DNA of 64,000 nucleotides from assembly GCA_040349255.1 (NCBI GenBank), contig JBEQUE010000010.1:1-64000 (forward strand), given 5' to 3'. The notes under the pieces were generated by a model that was not told the DNA's origin, did no database searches, and was given only the letters and a program-made list of their open reading frames with translations. Positions 50,595-59,863 of this stretch are shown piece by piece. Source of the DNA: DATMER01 sp040349255 (GTDB lineage: Bacteria > Acidobacteriota > Thermoanaerobaculia > Multivoradales > UBA5704). The translations under genes and the position numbers were made by a program. Positions within the stretch are counted from its first letter, which is position 1; the number at the start of each line of letters is the position of its first letter.

Positions 50595-50984
50595 TCAGCC
50601 GATCGGCTTGACCGTCGAGAAGGGGATGTTCGGGCTCTCCGGATTGACCATGACCTTGCGCAGGGCCGGAGAGACCACCAGATCCATGTCTTCCATGGGC
50701 ACGGCGCCCAGAAGAACCTCGTCTCCCAGGACGAGAGCTCCGGTGAAACACGCGCGGTCTCCGAAGCGGACTTCCAGCGGACCAACATACGGGCAGAGGC
50801 GTTTCGAGCCGTCCGCGGTCATCACCTCGCGTTCATAAAGCTGCTCCAGCCGAAGCTGGAGGGCGACATGCTCCGGGATACAAAGATGCAGAGCACCCGT
50901 ATCCACGAGAGCCTTCGTTTCCACCGGGTGAAGCTCCGGCTGGCGGGAGTTCTTCAGGGTGATGGTCGTATGGACAAGTCCCAT
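50595..50984 (-). CDS. retropepsin-like (clan AA) aspartic protease domain protein
   Basis: 129-residue single-domain protein with the aspartic-protease motif TKALVDTGALHLCIPEHVAL (Asp-Thr-Gly) and the later hydrophobic-hydrophobic-Gly region ALVLGDEVLLGAVPMEDMDLVV, as in small clan AA retropepsin-like proteins that act as homodimers. It is cytoplasmic, with no signal peptide. Proteins of this kind are often found beside toxin-like partners, but none is evident here. ATG at 50984; ribosome site weak (GAGGCG). Confidence 0.75.
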   Translation of the reverse strand: MGLVHTTITLKNSRQPELHPVETKALVDTGALHLCIPEHVALQLRLEQLYEREVMTADGSKRLCPYVGPLEVRFGDRACFTGALVLGDEVLLGAVPMEDMDLVVSPALRKVMVNPESPNIPFSTVKPIG

Positions 50985-51040
50985 GGCTCAGATCGCCTCA
51001 ACGCAGAACTTCGGTCGCGGGTATCCTACCATGAAACATC

Positions 51041-51067
51041 AAAAAGGGGACCGGTCTCCCGGCCCCC
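51041..51067 (-). terminator. intrinsic terminator after ahcY
   Basis: On the minus strand a G+C-rich stem (GGGGCCGG, GAGA loop, CCGGTCCCC with one bulge) is followed directly by TTTTTG, 28 bp past the ahcY stop. Confidence 0.75.
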
Positions 51068-51094
51068 TTGGCCCCAACGCGGGATGATCCGGTT

Positions 51095-52519
<1,425 letters not shown>

Positions 52520-52585
52520 GATTGACCTCCTCGATCAGGCCCGGGGGACGAGACTCACCTCGATCGCACCCGGGGAGGGTTTGAG

Positions 52586-52669
52586 GTGAGCGCCGTTGTT
52601 CTACGGAAGGCCCGGCCACGATGCCGGGGGTCCGAGCCTGGGAGGGGTCTCCTGCAACGCTCCTCGGAC
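52586..52669 (-). promoter_or_regulatory. S-adenosylhomocysteine (SAH) riboswitch
   Basis: The minus-strand leader of ahcY matches the SAH riboswitch consensus. CCGAGGAGCGTTGC (5' strand of P1 and core) is followed by CCAGGCTCGG (closing P1/P2) and, after a G+C-rich hairpin, AACGGCGCTCAC, whose GCGCTC pairs back with GAGCG to form the pseudoknot. It ends 66 bases before the ATG. In known cases SAH binding turns expression on, fitting ahcY as the target. Confidence 0.9.
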
Positions 52670-52675
52670 AGAGGT

Positions 52676-52705
52676 AGTTTACACCATCCGGCCCGGGTTG
52701 GCCAA
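52676..52705 (-). promoter_or_regulatory. sigma-70-like promoter of the SAH riboswitch-ahcY unit
   Basis: TTGGCC (52700-52705), 18-bp spacer, TAAACT (52676-52681), placing the start about 6-8 bases before the riboswitch. The promoter overlaps the 3' end of the thioesterase gene. Confidence 0.5.
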
Positions 52706-53116
52706 CCGGATCGAGCACACTGACGTCGTCCGGGCCACCAGCCGGCCCTTGCTGTCCTCCAGATCGCATTCAAGATGGGCGGTGCCACGGCCGCGCCGGA
52801 CCACCCGGGCGTAAGCGCTGACGCGCCCGTCCACGACCGGCAGGAAGTAGCTCGTCTGGAGCTGAAGCGTCGTGAACGACTCGCCTTCGGCGGTGATCGT
52901 GGCGAGCGCGGCGCCCATGGCCACGTCGGCCAGGTCGCAGAGGATGCCACCATGGACCGTGCCCATGGCGTTGTGGAGACGCTGGTCGGCGGTCAGCTCG
53001 ATGCGCGCCTCGCCGTCTCCAAGCGACACCGGCCGGATGCCTAGAAAAGAAGTGATCGGCGCCAGCTCCAGCTCTCCCGCGAGCCATTTCGCGACGTAGT
53101 CGGAAAGGTGGCTCAC
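52679..53116 (-). CDS. PaaI-type hotdog thioesterase
   Basis: 145-residue hotdog-fold acyl-CoA thioesterase. The family motif NAMGTVHGGILCDLADVAMG holds the HGG turn and the Asp used in catalysis. GTG at 53116 overlaps the stop of the CarF-like gene as GTGA, so it is translationally coupled in the cfa-carF-thioesterase operon. The acyl substrate is unknown; context suggests fatty-acyl turnover connected with membrane-lipid remodelling. Confidence 0.85.
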   Translation of the reverse strand: MSHLSDYVAKWLAGELELAPITSFLGIRPVSLGDGEARIELTADQRLHNAMGTVHGGILCDLADVAMGAALATITAEGESFTTLQLQTSYFLPVVDGRVSAYARVVRRGRGTAHLECDLEDSKGRLVARTTSVCSIRLANPGRMV

Positions 53117-53856
53117 CTGCGGCTCACCACCTTGCGCCCGAAGCGGCGCAGCCATTCGTGATCGTTGAGCTGCGGCTGGGCGCCACTCCAGCGGGCGATC
53201 ATCCTTTCCAGGCCACGGAAGAGACCGAGGCGGCCCAGGGTCTGATCGGCCCAGCCGTTGATCAGACAGTAGTTGTAGTCGTGATTCCCCTGGTGGTGCT
53301 GGCTGTGGTGGTGCACCGAGAGCAGGAGGCCGCTCTTCTGAAGCAGCCGGATCCAGAACGGCTGCCTCGCGCGATGCCCGCACTTGTGAAACGCCAGCAT
53401 TGTGACCAGAAGAACGTTGAAGATCGCCGAGGCCAGGATCAGACAGATCGCGATCGGTCCGGGACCTGCGAGGATCGATCCGAGGATGACCGGGGCGGTC
53501 AGGAGCAGCGCGATCCAGGACAGCGTGCCGGCGTCGTGCAGAAAGCTGATGTGAAAGATCCGGTTCGGGTACACGTGGTGCTCGCGGACCTGGAGCACCA
53601 TGCGGCGGAGGAACTCGATGTTCTCGTCGAACCAGGTATCGAACGCCCAATGCAGCAGGCCGGAACCCAGATCAGCGGCGTAGAAGCCAGCCAGGACCGC
53701 GAGCGCGATCCATGGCCAGGACGGAGCGGCCTCCCTCATGACGCCCAGCCAGACGAAACCGGCCAGCAGGACCGCTCCGTTGAGCGACGCGCCAAGGAGG
53801 TGAAAGCGGACCTCGCCCGGCGTGTAGGGCTCGGTCTTGAAGGCATCGGGAGTCAC
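53113..53856 (-). CDS. CarF/PEDS1-like plasmanyl lipid desaturase
   Basis: 247-residue membrane protein of the TMEM189/CarF family, which introduces the vinyl-ether bond of plasmalogens using O2. The His clusters are in SGLLHWAFDTWFDENIEF, LQVREHHVYP, FHKCGHRAR and SVHHHSQHHQGNHDYNYC, followed by NGWADQTLGRLGLF, the characteristic family C-terminus. About four transmembrane helices. GTG at 53856 overlaps the cfa stop (GTGA). Its presence implies ether lipids, although no ether-lipid synthesis genes are in the window. Confidence 0.8.
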   Translation of the reverse strand: MTPDAFKTEPYTPGEVRFHLLGASLNGAVLLAGFVWLGVMREAAPSWPWIALAVLAGFYAADLGSGLLHWAFDTWFDENIEFLRRMVLQVREHHVYPNRIFHISFLHDAGTLSWIALLLTAPVILGSILAGPGPIAICLILASAIFNVLLVTMLAFHKCGHRARQPFWIRLLQKSGLLLSVHHHSQHHQGNHDYNYCLINGWADQTLGRLGLFRGLERMIARWSGAQPQLNDHEWLRRFGRKVVSRR

Positions 53857-55076
53857 GCCCAGGACTCCAGGCCTGCCCGTGGCGCGCTGCCCGGAGCCGG
53901 CAGTTGCAGGATCATGTGGTGCGCGCTGAGCGTTCCGGTCTCGAACGAATTGGCGGCCGACCAGAGATAGAGGACGAAGCGGCGATAGAGATGCCGGCCC
54001 CAGCGCGCGATCACCTCGTCGCGCTTCGCTTCCAGGTTTTCCGCCCACTTCCTGCAGCTCAGGAAGTAGTTGTGGCGGTCGTTCTTGATCACCACCACCT
54101 CGAACGGCGTGCGCGCCACTTCCGTCAGGTATTCATCGAGGCAGAGCGGCGAGGTGTTGCCCTGGAACACCCACTTCGAGATGAACGAAGGCATGCCGTG
54201 CTTCGAGCCGGAGTAGGCGTCGAGATACACCCGGCGGCCGGGCTTGAGGAGACGCTCGTACTGCGCCAGCGTACGGCGATAGTCCGGAAGGTGCTCAGTG
54301 ACGCCGAGGTTGACGATGGCGTCGAACGGCTCGGTCTTCAATTCGAGGAAGTGCTCCTTGATCGCGTTGCAGCGAGTCAGTCCGCGGCGCTGGATCAGGT
54401 TGCGCATCGTCTTCTCGGACTCGTCGGAGATCGTGATCGAGGTCACGTGCACACCCTGCTCGCCGGCGAACTCCAGGAACGAGCCCCAGCCACCGCCGAT
54501 GTCGAGCACCCGCTGGCCGGGCTGGATGCCGCAGGCGTCGAACGCGTAGCGGAACTTGCGCTCCATCCCGGCTTCGAGCGGCTCGGAATCATCCTCGAAA
54601 AAACCGTGTGAATAGGCCCGCAGCTTGCGGTCGAGCCAGAGCAGGAAGAACTCGGGATCGACGTCGTAGTGGCCCTTGATCCACTTCTTGTCGCGCCCGA
54701 CCTGTCCGAAGAGGAAGGGCTCGACGTAGGTCGCGAAAAGGTATTTGAAGGGGTGGGGATCGCCGAGCACCGGCCGCAGCTTGAGTGCGGCCAGCAGGTC
54801 GCCGTCGATGTCGAGGTCGCCGTCCATGTAGGCCTCGGCGATCGACAGCTCGTCGAACGCCGACAGGGCGGCGAGCCCTTTGTCCGTGACGACCCGGACG
54901 GTGAAGGCCGGATCTCCTCCGCTGCCGATCGAGTGCGCTGAGCGGTCCGGCAGGCACAGCTCGAAGGATCGGACCGGGCCGCCCTCGGCAAGTCTCGTGT
55001 GGCGCTGCCGCAGGTCGCGGACGAGCGGGTGATCGCCGGTCGTCGGAGAGATCGCCGTCTGAGAGAGCTCGCTCAT
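53853..55076 (-). CDS. cfa: cyclopropane-fatty-acyl-phospholipid synthase family methyltransferase
   Basis: 407-residue SAM-dependent enzyme that methylates unsaturated acyl chains of membrane lipids. The N-terminal SCP2-like region (about 60-130) is followed by WIKGHYDVDPEFFLLWLD, the SAM motif VLDIGGGWGSFLEFAG, and NLGVTEHLPDYRRTL. Because it makes a product that consumes SAM, it is linked metabolically to the nearby ahcY. ATG at 55076 (GGGGGCAGACG upstream) is preferred to an earlier frame start. It heads an operon with the CarF-like and thioesterase genes and is divergent from a desaturase gene. Confidence 0.88.
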   Translation of the reverse strand: MSELSQTAISPTTGDHPLVRDLRQRHTRLAEGGPVRSFELCLPDRSAHSIGSGGDPAFTVRVVTDKGLAALSAFDELSIAEAYMDGDLDIDGDLLAALKLRPVLGDPHPFKYLFATYVEPFLFGQVGRDKKWIKGHYDVDPEFFLLWLDRKLRAYSHGFFEDDSEPLEAGMERKFRYAFDACGIQPGQRVLDIGGGWGSFLEFAGEQGVHVTSITISDESEKTMRNLIQRRGLTRCNAIKEHFLELKTEPFDAIVNLGVTEHLPDYRRTLAQYERLLKPGRRVYLDAYSGSKHGMPSFISKWVFQGNTSPLCLDEYLTEVARTPFEVVVIKNDRHNYFLSCRKWAENLEAKRDEVIARWGRHLYRRFVLYLWSAANSFETGTLSAHHMILQLPAPGSAPRAGLESWA

Positions 55077-55170
55077 CGTCTGCCCCCTTCCAGGTCGAAA
55101 GAACCTGCGCTTCACTGTAGACGAGTCGATCCCGGAATGTCCATTCGTCGGCCTGTGGCATCATGGAGCC

Positions 55171-56388
55171 ATGGTCGGATTTCTGGGGTACGCCGTCCTG
55201 CGCTCGCTCTATGTGCTCCTGGCCCTGGCCGCGATCTGGGGCTCGCTCCTCTGGGGACCCTGGCTGTCGCTGCCGCTCGCGATCGTGTCACTGCACCTCG
55301 TGACCTACGTCGAGCGCTGGACCGGGCCGAGCCCGCCGGACCTGGTGACAGCTCCGTCCTGGTTCGGCCGCTGGCTCGCGCACCCGGAGGACGCGCACGG
55401 CCTGCTGTTCTGTCTCCTCCACTTCGCCGCCATCGGCTCCGCGTTCTGGCTCTGGCTCCACCCGGAGATCACCGGCTTCGTCACGCCCGGCCAGAAGCTC
55501 GGCTTCGCGCTCGGCGCCGGGATGTGGCTCGGCTGGTCGGGCGGCATCAACATGGGGATCAACTTCCACAGCCATGCCCACAAGCCGATCTTCCGGAATG
55601 ACGCTCTGAGCCTGTGGTTTGGCCGGCTGTGGACCGTGCCCGGCGGCATCCCGTCTTGGTGGTGGCGCTACAAGCATCTGGCCGTGCATCACTCGCATCT
55701 GGGTAAGGACCGCGACTGGGTGCAGCCGAAGCGCCGGGCCGACGGGCGCTATGAAAACATGTGGATCTACGTCCTGCTCTACTGGCCGTGGCGCTGGGGC
55801 TGGCACTTCGCGGACGACCTGCGCCAGGCGACGCCCGCGCTCCGCCGCCGCGCTTTCCAGGAATTCGCGATCTTCGCGGTGCCGTTCTCGATCCCGTTCT
55901 TCGTCGATCCCTGGATGGCGCTCGGCCTCTGGCTCTTCCCGGCCTGGGTGGGCGGATCGATCGTCATGGGCATGGGAATGTACGCACAGCACGCCGGAGG
56001 CACGGACGAGAAGCGGTTCAGCCACACCACGACCTTCCTCTCCCACTTCTTCAACCTGACCATGTTCAACGCGGGCTTCCACGTCGAGCATCACGAATGG
56101 CCGACAATCCACTGGAGCGAGCTGCCGCGGGTGCACGAGGAAAGGAAACCCGAGCTGATCGCGGGCGGCGCCCACGTCGTGCCCTACGGCATCTATCGCG
56201 CCTCGTCGCTGCTCAACTCGTTCTTCCGCCCGCGGCAGGGCTGGCGGAAGTTCCTGGAGCAACATCCCGACTACGTTCTCCGCGGAGAGGCTCCGGAATC
56301 CGGTCACGAAGCTGGCGATGGAATTCGGGCAGGCGCGACCAGTGCAACCCTGGCCGCACGTGATGAGCCGTGTGGTATCCCGAGTTGA
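55171..56388 (+). CDS. fatty acid desaturase (membrane)
   Basis: 405-residue membrane di-iron desaturase. The three His boxes are FHSHAH, HLAVHHSHL and HVEHHEWP, each in the expected position relative to four predicted helices. The C-terminal ~60 residues (PESGHEAGDGIRAGATSATL) are atypical and lie antisense to the conserved C-terminal part of the convergent desaturase gene, overlapping it by 176 bp. The real stop could be as given or the tail may be a recent extension. It is divergent from cfa, so both act on membrane acyl chains. Confidence 0.85.
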   Translation: MVGFLGYAVLRSLYVLLALAAIWGSLLWGPWLSLPLAIVSLHLVTYVERWTGPSPPDLVTAPSWFGRWLAHPEDAHGLLFCLLHFAAIGSAFWLWLHPEITGFVTPGQKLGFALGAGMWLGWSGGINMGINFHSHAHKPIFRNDALSLWFGRLWTVPGGIPSWWWRYKHLAVHHSHLGKDRDWVQPKRRADGRYENMWIYVLLYWPWRWGWHFADDLRQATPALRRRAFQEFAIFAVPFSIPFFVDPWMALGLWLFPAWVGGSIVMGMGMYAQHAGGTDEKRFSHTTTFLSHFFNLTMFNAGFHVEHHEWPTIHWSELPRVHEERKPELIAGGAHVVPYGIYRASSLLNSFFRPRQGWRKFLEQHPDYVLRGEAPESGHEAGDGIRAGATSATLAARDEPCGIPS

Positions 56389-57052
56389 AGGTCACCAGGT
56401 TGTAGAGACGGCTTTCGATGTTGCGCGATGCGCCGAGGTGATCATTCAGATCCAGGCCGGCGTGCTGATCGTAGCCGAGCCGCGCGACGTTGAAGACGGC
56501 GAGCAGCATCGGCCCGACGAAAACGATCATCGCCTTGGCGGGGTTGTTATAAATCAGAACCGCGAGCACCGCGAGGCTGATCGCGGTCATGATCTTGAGG
56601 CGGCGGTAGACCTTCGGATATCGGCGGCCCAGCGCGATCGTCCAGGTCAGATGGCCGGCGAAGTTCTTCACCAGGCATTCGGCCAGACTCCGCGGCGAGC
56701 CGCCGGATCGCTGCCAGCGCAGGGTGTCCTGCTCGGGTTCGAGATAGTGCGGATGATGGCCGAGGTTGTGATGCAGGGTGATCAGGTACGGCGGCGTCCC
56801 GGTCTGGAGGAAAAGGATCAGCTCGTAGACCCGGTTCAGCCACCGGACACGGAAAATGTTGATGTGGTGCTGGTAGTGGTTGCAGGCGATCGCCACCGCC
56901 TGCACCGGCTGGAAGAGAAGGACGCAGAGAGTCGTGATCCAGAGGTTCCTGACGCCGAAGAACAGTCCGAGTTGGACCGCCAGCACCATGAGCGTGTAGG
57001 CCAGAGGCCAGCGGTCCTCCCGATAGCGCAGGATTCCGGATCCGGGTTTCAC
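56213..57052 (-). CDS. fatty acid desaturase (second)
   Basis: 279-residue membrane desaturase with His boxes ACNHYQHHIN, HHNLGHHPHYL and YHTAHHVRPGLHW, and hydrophobic pairs between them. It starts with GTG at 57052, overlapping the VOC gene stop as GTGA. Its 3' end overlaps the 3' end of the rightward desaturase by 176 bp on the opposite strand. The two are not close paralogues in sequence. Confidence 0.83.
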   Translation of the reverse strand: MKPGSGILRYREDRWPLAYTLMVLAVQLGLFFGVRNLWITTLCVLLFQPVQAVAIACNHYQHHINIFRVRWLNRVYELILFLQTGTPPYLITLHHNLGHHPHYLEPEQDTLRWQRSGGSPRSLAECLVKNFAGHLTWTIALGRRYPKVYRRLKIMTAISLAVLAVLIYNNPAKAMIVFVGPMLLAVFNVARLGYDQHAGLDLNDHLGASRNIESRLYNLVTFNSGYHTAHHVRPGLHWSRLPEFHRQLRDRIPEPLRGERSRDVAPGTSASPAAGGRTS

Positions 57053-57459
57053 ACCTTCATCTCGGTCATGATGGAGATGTTGAACCCGTCCGGATCGACG
57101 ACCGCGAAGTCGCGGGCTCCCCAGGGCTGGTCCGCAGGCTCCTGCGAGAGCTTCCCGCCCCGCGCCTGGATCGCCGCGGCGAGCTGATCCACGTCCTGGG
57201 CGGTCTCACAGAAGAGGCGGAAGCCGACTCCCTTCTGCCGGTCGCGGCCCTTGGCGAAATCGTCCTGGCCGAGGAGAAAGGTTACGCTGCCGGCGACCAG
57301 CCGGACTCCCATCACCTTGCCGTCCCGCTCGTACTCCTCGGCCACGACGAAGCCGAGGACGTCCCGATACCAGGCGATGCTGGCCTGAAGGTCGTTGACG
57401 GTGAGCGAGGGTGACGCGGTCCGCAAACGGAGCGTCTCCGGCTGCTTTCGTTCCTGCAT
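57049..57459 (-). CDS. VOC (glyoxalase/bleomycin-resistance) family protein
   Basis: 136-residue two-module VOC protein: SLTVNDLQASIAWYRDVLGF at the first beta-alpha-beta-beta-beta unit, and AAIQARGGKLSQEP followed by DFAVVDPDGFNISIMTEM in the second. The metal-site Glu is plausible but the first His is not obvious, so the activity is unknown. The stop overlaps the desaturase start. AAGGAGG lies just before ATG at 57459. Confidence 0.85.
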   Translation of the reverse strand: MQERKQPETLRLRTASPSLTVNDLQASIAWYRDVLGFVVAEEYERDGKVMGVRLVAGSVTFLLGQDDFAKGRDRQKGVGFRLFCETAQDVDQLAAAIQARGGKLSQEPADQPWGARDFAVVDPDGFNISIMTEMKV

Positions 57460-57508
57460 GGTGCCCTCCTTGGGAAAGAATTGTGAGGGACCAAGCCTAT
57501 CACCGGTC

Positions 57509-57772
57509 TCAGTACTCGGCGAACGCGTCGTCCGGATAGCAGTACAGCCAGCGCTCGCCGGGCTCCGCCGAGGCGATCACCGGATGGCCGCTCGCGTGCG
57601 CATGCTTCGTGGCGTGGCGGTTCGGCGAGTTGTCACAGCAGAGCGTCGCGCCACAGGCCTGGCAGGTCCGCAGATGGACCCAGCCATCGCCGGTCTTCAC
57701 GCACTCGTCGCAGACCCGCTTCTTCGCATGGGTGACAGTTTCGATCGCATCGATGTGGGAGCAGACCTGCAT
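57509..57772 (-). CDS. UBP-type zinc finger protein
   Basis: 87-residue protein made only of a ZnF-UBP fold: CSHIDAIE, RVCDECVKTGDGWVHLRTC, CGATLCCDNSPNRHATKHAHASGHP, with Cys/His ligands for two or three zinc ions. In eukaryotes the fold binds ubiquitin C-termini; bacterial copies are usually fused or adjacent to flavoproteins or ion transporters and probably bind other peptides. It lies 15 bp after the thioredoxin-reductase-like gene and is co-transcribed with it, which supports a functional pair. Confidence 0.85.
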   Translation of the reverse strand: MQVCSHIDAIETVTHAKKRVCDECVKTGDGWVHLRTCQACGATLCCDNSPNRHATKHAHASGHPVIASAEPGERWLYCYPDDAFAEY

Positions 57773-57787
57773 TCTTCCTCCTCTCCT

Positions 57788-59479
57788 TCACTCGCGGAGC
57801 ACCTGATGCACGAAGGCGACCGCGCTCGATCCCTCGCCGACCGCCGAGGCGACGCGCTTCATGTTGCCGCCCCGGACGTCGCCGACCGCGAACACGCCGG
57901 GCAGGCTGGTTTCGAGCAGATAGGGCGGCCGGGCGAGCGGCCAGCCGGCGGCCTCCAGGTCCTCCTGCGTCAGGTCCGGCCCGGTCTTGATGAAACCCTT
58001 CGGGTCGACCCTGATGCAGCCGCCGAGCCAGTGGGTGCTGGGCGTAGCGCCGGTCATGACGAAGACGTGGCGGACGCCGTGGGTCTCGGTCTCTCCGGTG
58101 CGGCTGTCGCGCCAGGTCACCCGCTCGAGATGATGGTTCCCGTCGAGCCCGACGATCTCCGTGTGCGTCCGTAGGTCGATGGCGGGGCTCTGCTCGATGC
58201 GACGGATCAGGTAGCGCGACATGGTCTCCGCGAGGCCGTCGGAGCGTACGAACATGCGCACCCGCCGCGCCGTCTGCGAGAGGAAGACCGCGGCCTGGCC
58301 GGCCGAGTTGCCGCCTCCGACCACGATGACCTCTTCTCCACCGCAGAGCTGGGACTCGATGAACGTGGCGCCGTAGTAGATGCCGGCGCCTTCGAACTGC
58401 GACAGGTTCGGCAGCGCCAGACGGCGGTACTCGGCGCCCGTCGCGATGACGATGGTGCGCGCCGGGATGCTCTCGCCGGACTCGAGCTCCAGGACGTACG
58501 GCCGGCGGGAGCAGTCGAGCTTCCGGGCGCCTTTCGCGACCATGAGCTGGGCGCCGAACTTCTGCGCCTGCGTGAAGGCGCGCGCCGCCAGCTCCTGGCC
58601 CGAGATGCCGGTCGGGAAGCCGAGATAGTTCTCGATCCGCGAGCTGGAGCCCGCCTGGCCGCCCGGCGCGATCGATTCGAGCACCAGGACCTCGAGCCCT
58701 TCCGACGCGCCGTACACGGCGGCGGCGAGCCCCGACGGTCCGGCGCCGATGACGACGAGGTCGCGGATCAGCGTGGGGTCGATCGACTCGTTGAGGCCGA
58801 GGCAGTCGGCGATGCGCTCGTTGGTCGGATCGCGGAGCAGCTTCTCGCCGCGGCAGATCAGGAACGGCACGTCCTCGGGGCCGACCTGGAACCGGTCGAG
58901 CAGCTCCTGAACATCCGGATCGCGGTCGAGATCGAGGTAGGTGTAAGGCTGACCGTTGCGGGTCAGGAACTCCTTGACGCGGAGCGTTCCGGCGCAGTGG
59001 ATCGAGCCGACGACCACGACATCCCCGATGCCCTGGGCGATGAGCTCGACCCGGCGCAGGATGAAGGCGCGCATGAAGATGTCGCTGAGCTCGGCGTCGG
59101 TCTGCACGAGCGACATCAACTCCCCGTGACCCAGCTCGATGACCTCGCCGGGCCCGGTCGCGCGCGCCCGGACAAGCGAGCGGCGGCCGGAGAGCATGTT
59201 GACCTCGCCGGTGAACTGGCCCGGCTCGTGGACGACGATGAGCGTCTCACTGGCGCCGGACGACCCGCCCGACGGCCGGACGATCTCGATCTGGCCCGAC
59301 CTGATCACGAAGAACGGCACGTCGTGGTCGCCCGCCTCGACAAGCACCTCGCCTTCCCGGACTGCACGCACGCGCCCATGCGCCGCGATCCGGGCAATCT
59401 GCTCCGGCGTCAGGATCGGGAACATCTGTTCGACTTGTGTGGCGCGGGGCGACACGACGGGCGAAGTCGGCTCGGTCAT
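57788..59479 (-). CDS. cNMP-binding / thioredoxin-like / FAD-NAD(P) oxidoreductase
   Basis: 563-residue fusion. Residues about 15-135 form a cyclic-nucleotide-binding domain (FFVIRSGQIEIVRP, EPGQFTGEVNMLSGRRSL). Residues about 150-230 are glutaredoxin-like with a single Cys (GSIHCAGTLRVKEFL, EDVPFLICRG). Residues about 240-563 are thioredoxin-reductase-like with FAD motif VVIGAGPSGLAAAVYG, NADP motif VVGGGNSAGQAA and the C-terminal VFAVGDVRGG. The redox CxxC of genuine thioredoxin reductase is missing; the equivalent region reads IYYGATFIES. Electrons may go to the internal glutaredoxin-like Cys or to an outside partner. The UBP finger gene follows. Confidence 0.88.
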   Translation of the reverse strand: MTEPTSPVVSPRATQVEQMFPILTPEQIARIAAHGRVRAVREGEVLVEAGDHDVPFFVIRSGQIEIVRPSGGSSGASETLIVVHEPGQFTGEVNMLSGRRSLVRARATGPGEVIELGHGELMSLVQTDAELSDIFMRAFILRRVELIAQGIGDVVVVGSIHCAGTLRVKEFLTRNGQPYTYLDLDRDPDVQELLDRFQVGPEDVPFLICRGEKLLRDPTNERIADCLGLNESIDPTLIRDLVVIGAGPSGLAAAVYGASEGLEVLVLESIAPGGQAGSSSRIENYLGFPTGISGQELAARAFTQAQKFGAQLMVAKGARKLDCSRRPYVLELESGESIPARTIVIATGAEYRRLALPNLSQFEGAGIYYGATFIESQLCGGEEVIVVGGGNSAGQAAVFLSQTARRVRMFVRSDGLAETMSRYLIRRIEQSPAIDLRTHTEIVGLDGNHHLERVTWRDSRTGETETHGVRHVFVMTGATPSTHWLGGCIRVDPKGFIKTGPDLTQEDLEAAGWPLARPPYLLETSLPGVFAVGDVRGGNMKRVASAVGEGSSAVAFVHQVLRE

Positions 59480-59531
59480 AGGTCGGCAGCTTGTGCGACA
59501 GACCGGCAGGCCGTCAAGAGCCGGTTACAGG

Positions 59532-59852
59532 TCACTTCCCGAGAATCGACACGCTCCCCCGGGTGAAGTAGTCGTTGAGCGTCAGCACAAGCAGGATGGC
59601 CAGCCAGAAGAAGCCGGCCATCGCGGTCAGGACCGTCAGGCGGGTGCTGTGGCGCAGGTGCATGAAGAAGATCAGGACGAGGAGCGCCTTGGTGACCGCG
59701 ATGGTCAGCGCCACCACGTCGTTGGCCCAGCCGAGATCGAAGTTCGCCACGATCACGGTGGCGGCGGTGAGGACCATCAGGGCCACGAAGACCCCTACGT
59801 AGAGTCCGACGGAGGTGACGTGGTGTCCGTTGTGCCCGTTGTGCTCGGCCAT
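59532..59852 (-). CDS. coxD: cytochrome c oxidase subunit IV-type protein (cluster 2)
   Basis: 106-residue protein with three hydrophobic helices; ITVAKALLVLIFFMHLRHST-like segment (here AVTKALLVLIFFMHLRHST) is the subunit IV signature. The His-rich N-terminus (AEHNGHNGHH) may bind metal. ATG at 59852, 11 bp after coxC. Confidence 0.9.
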   Translation of the reverse strand: MAEHNGHNGHHVTSVGLYVGVFVALMVLTAATVIVANFDLGWANDVVALTIAVTKALLVLIFFMHLRHSTRLTVLTAMAGFFWLAILLVLTLNDYFTRGSVSILGK

Positions 59853-59863
59853 GACTCCAACCC

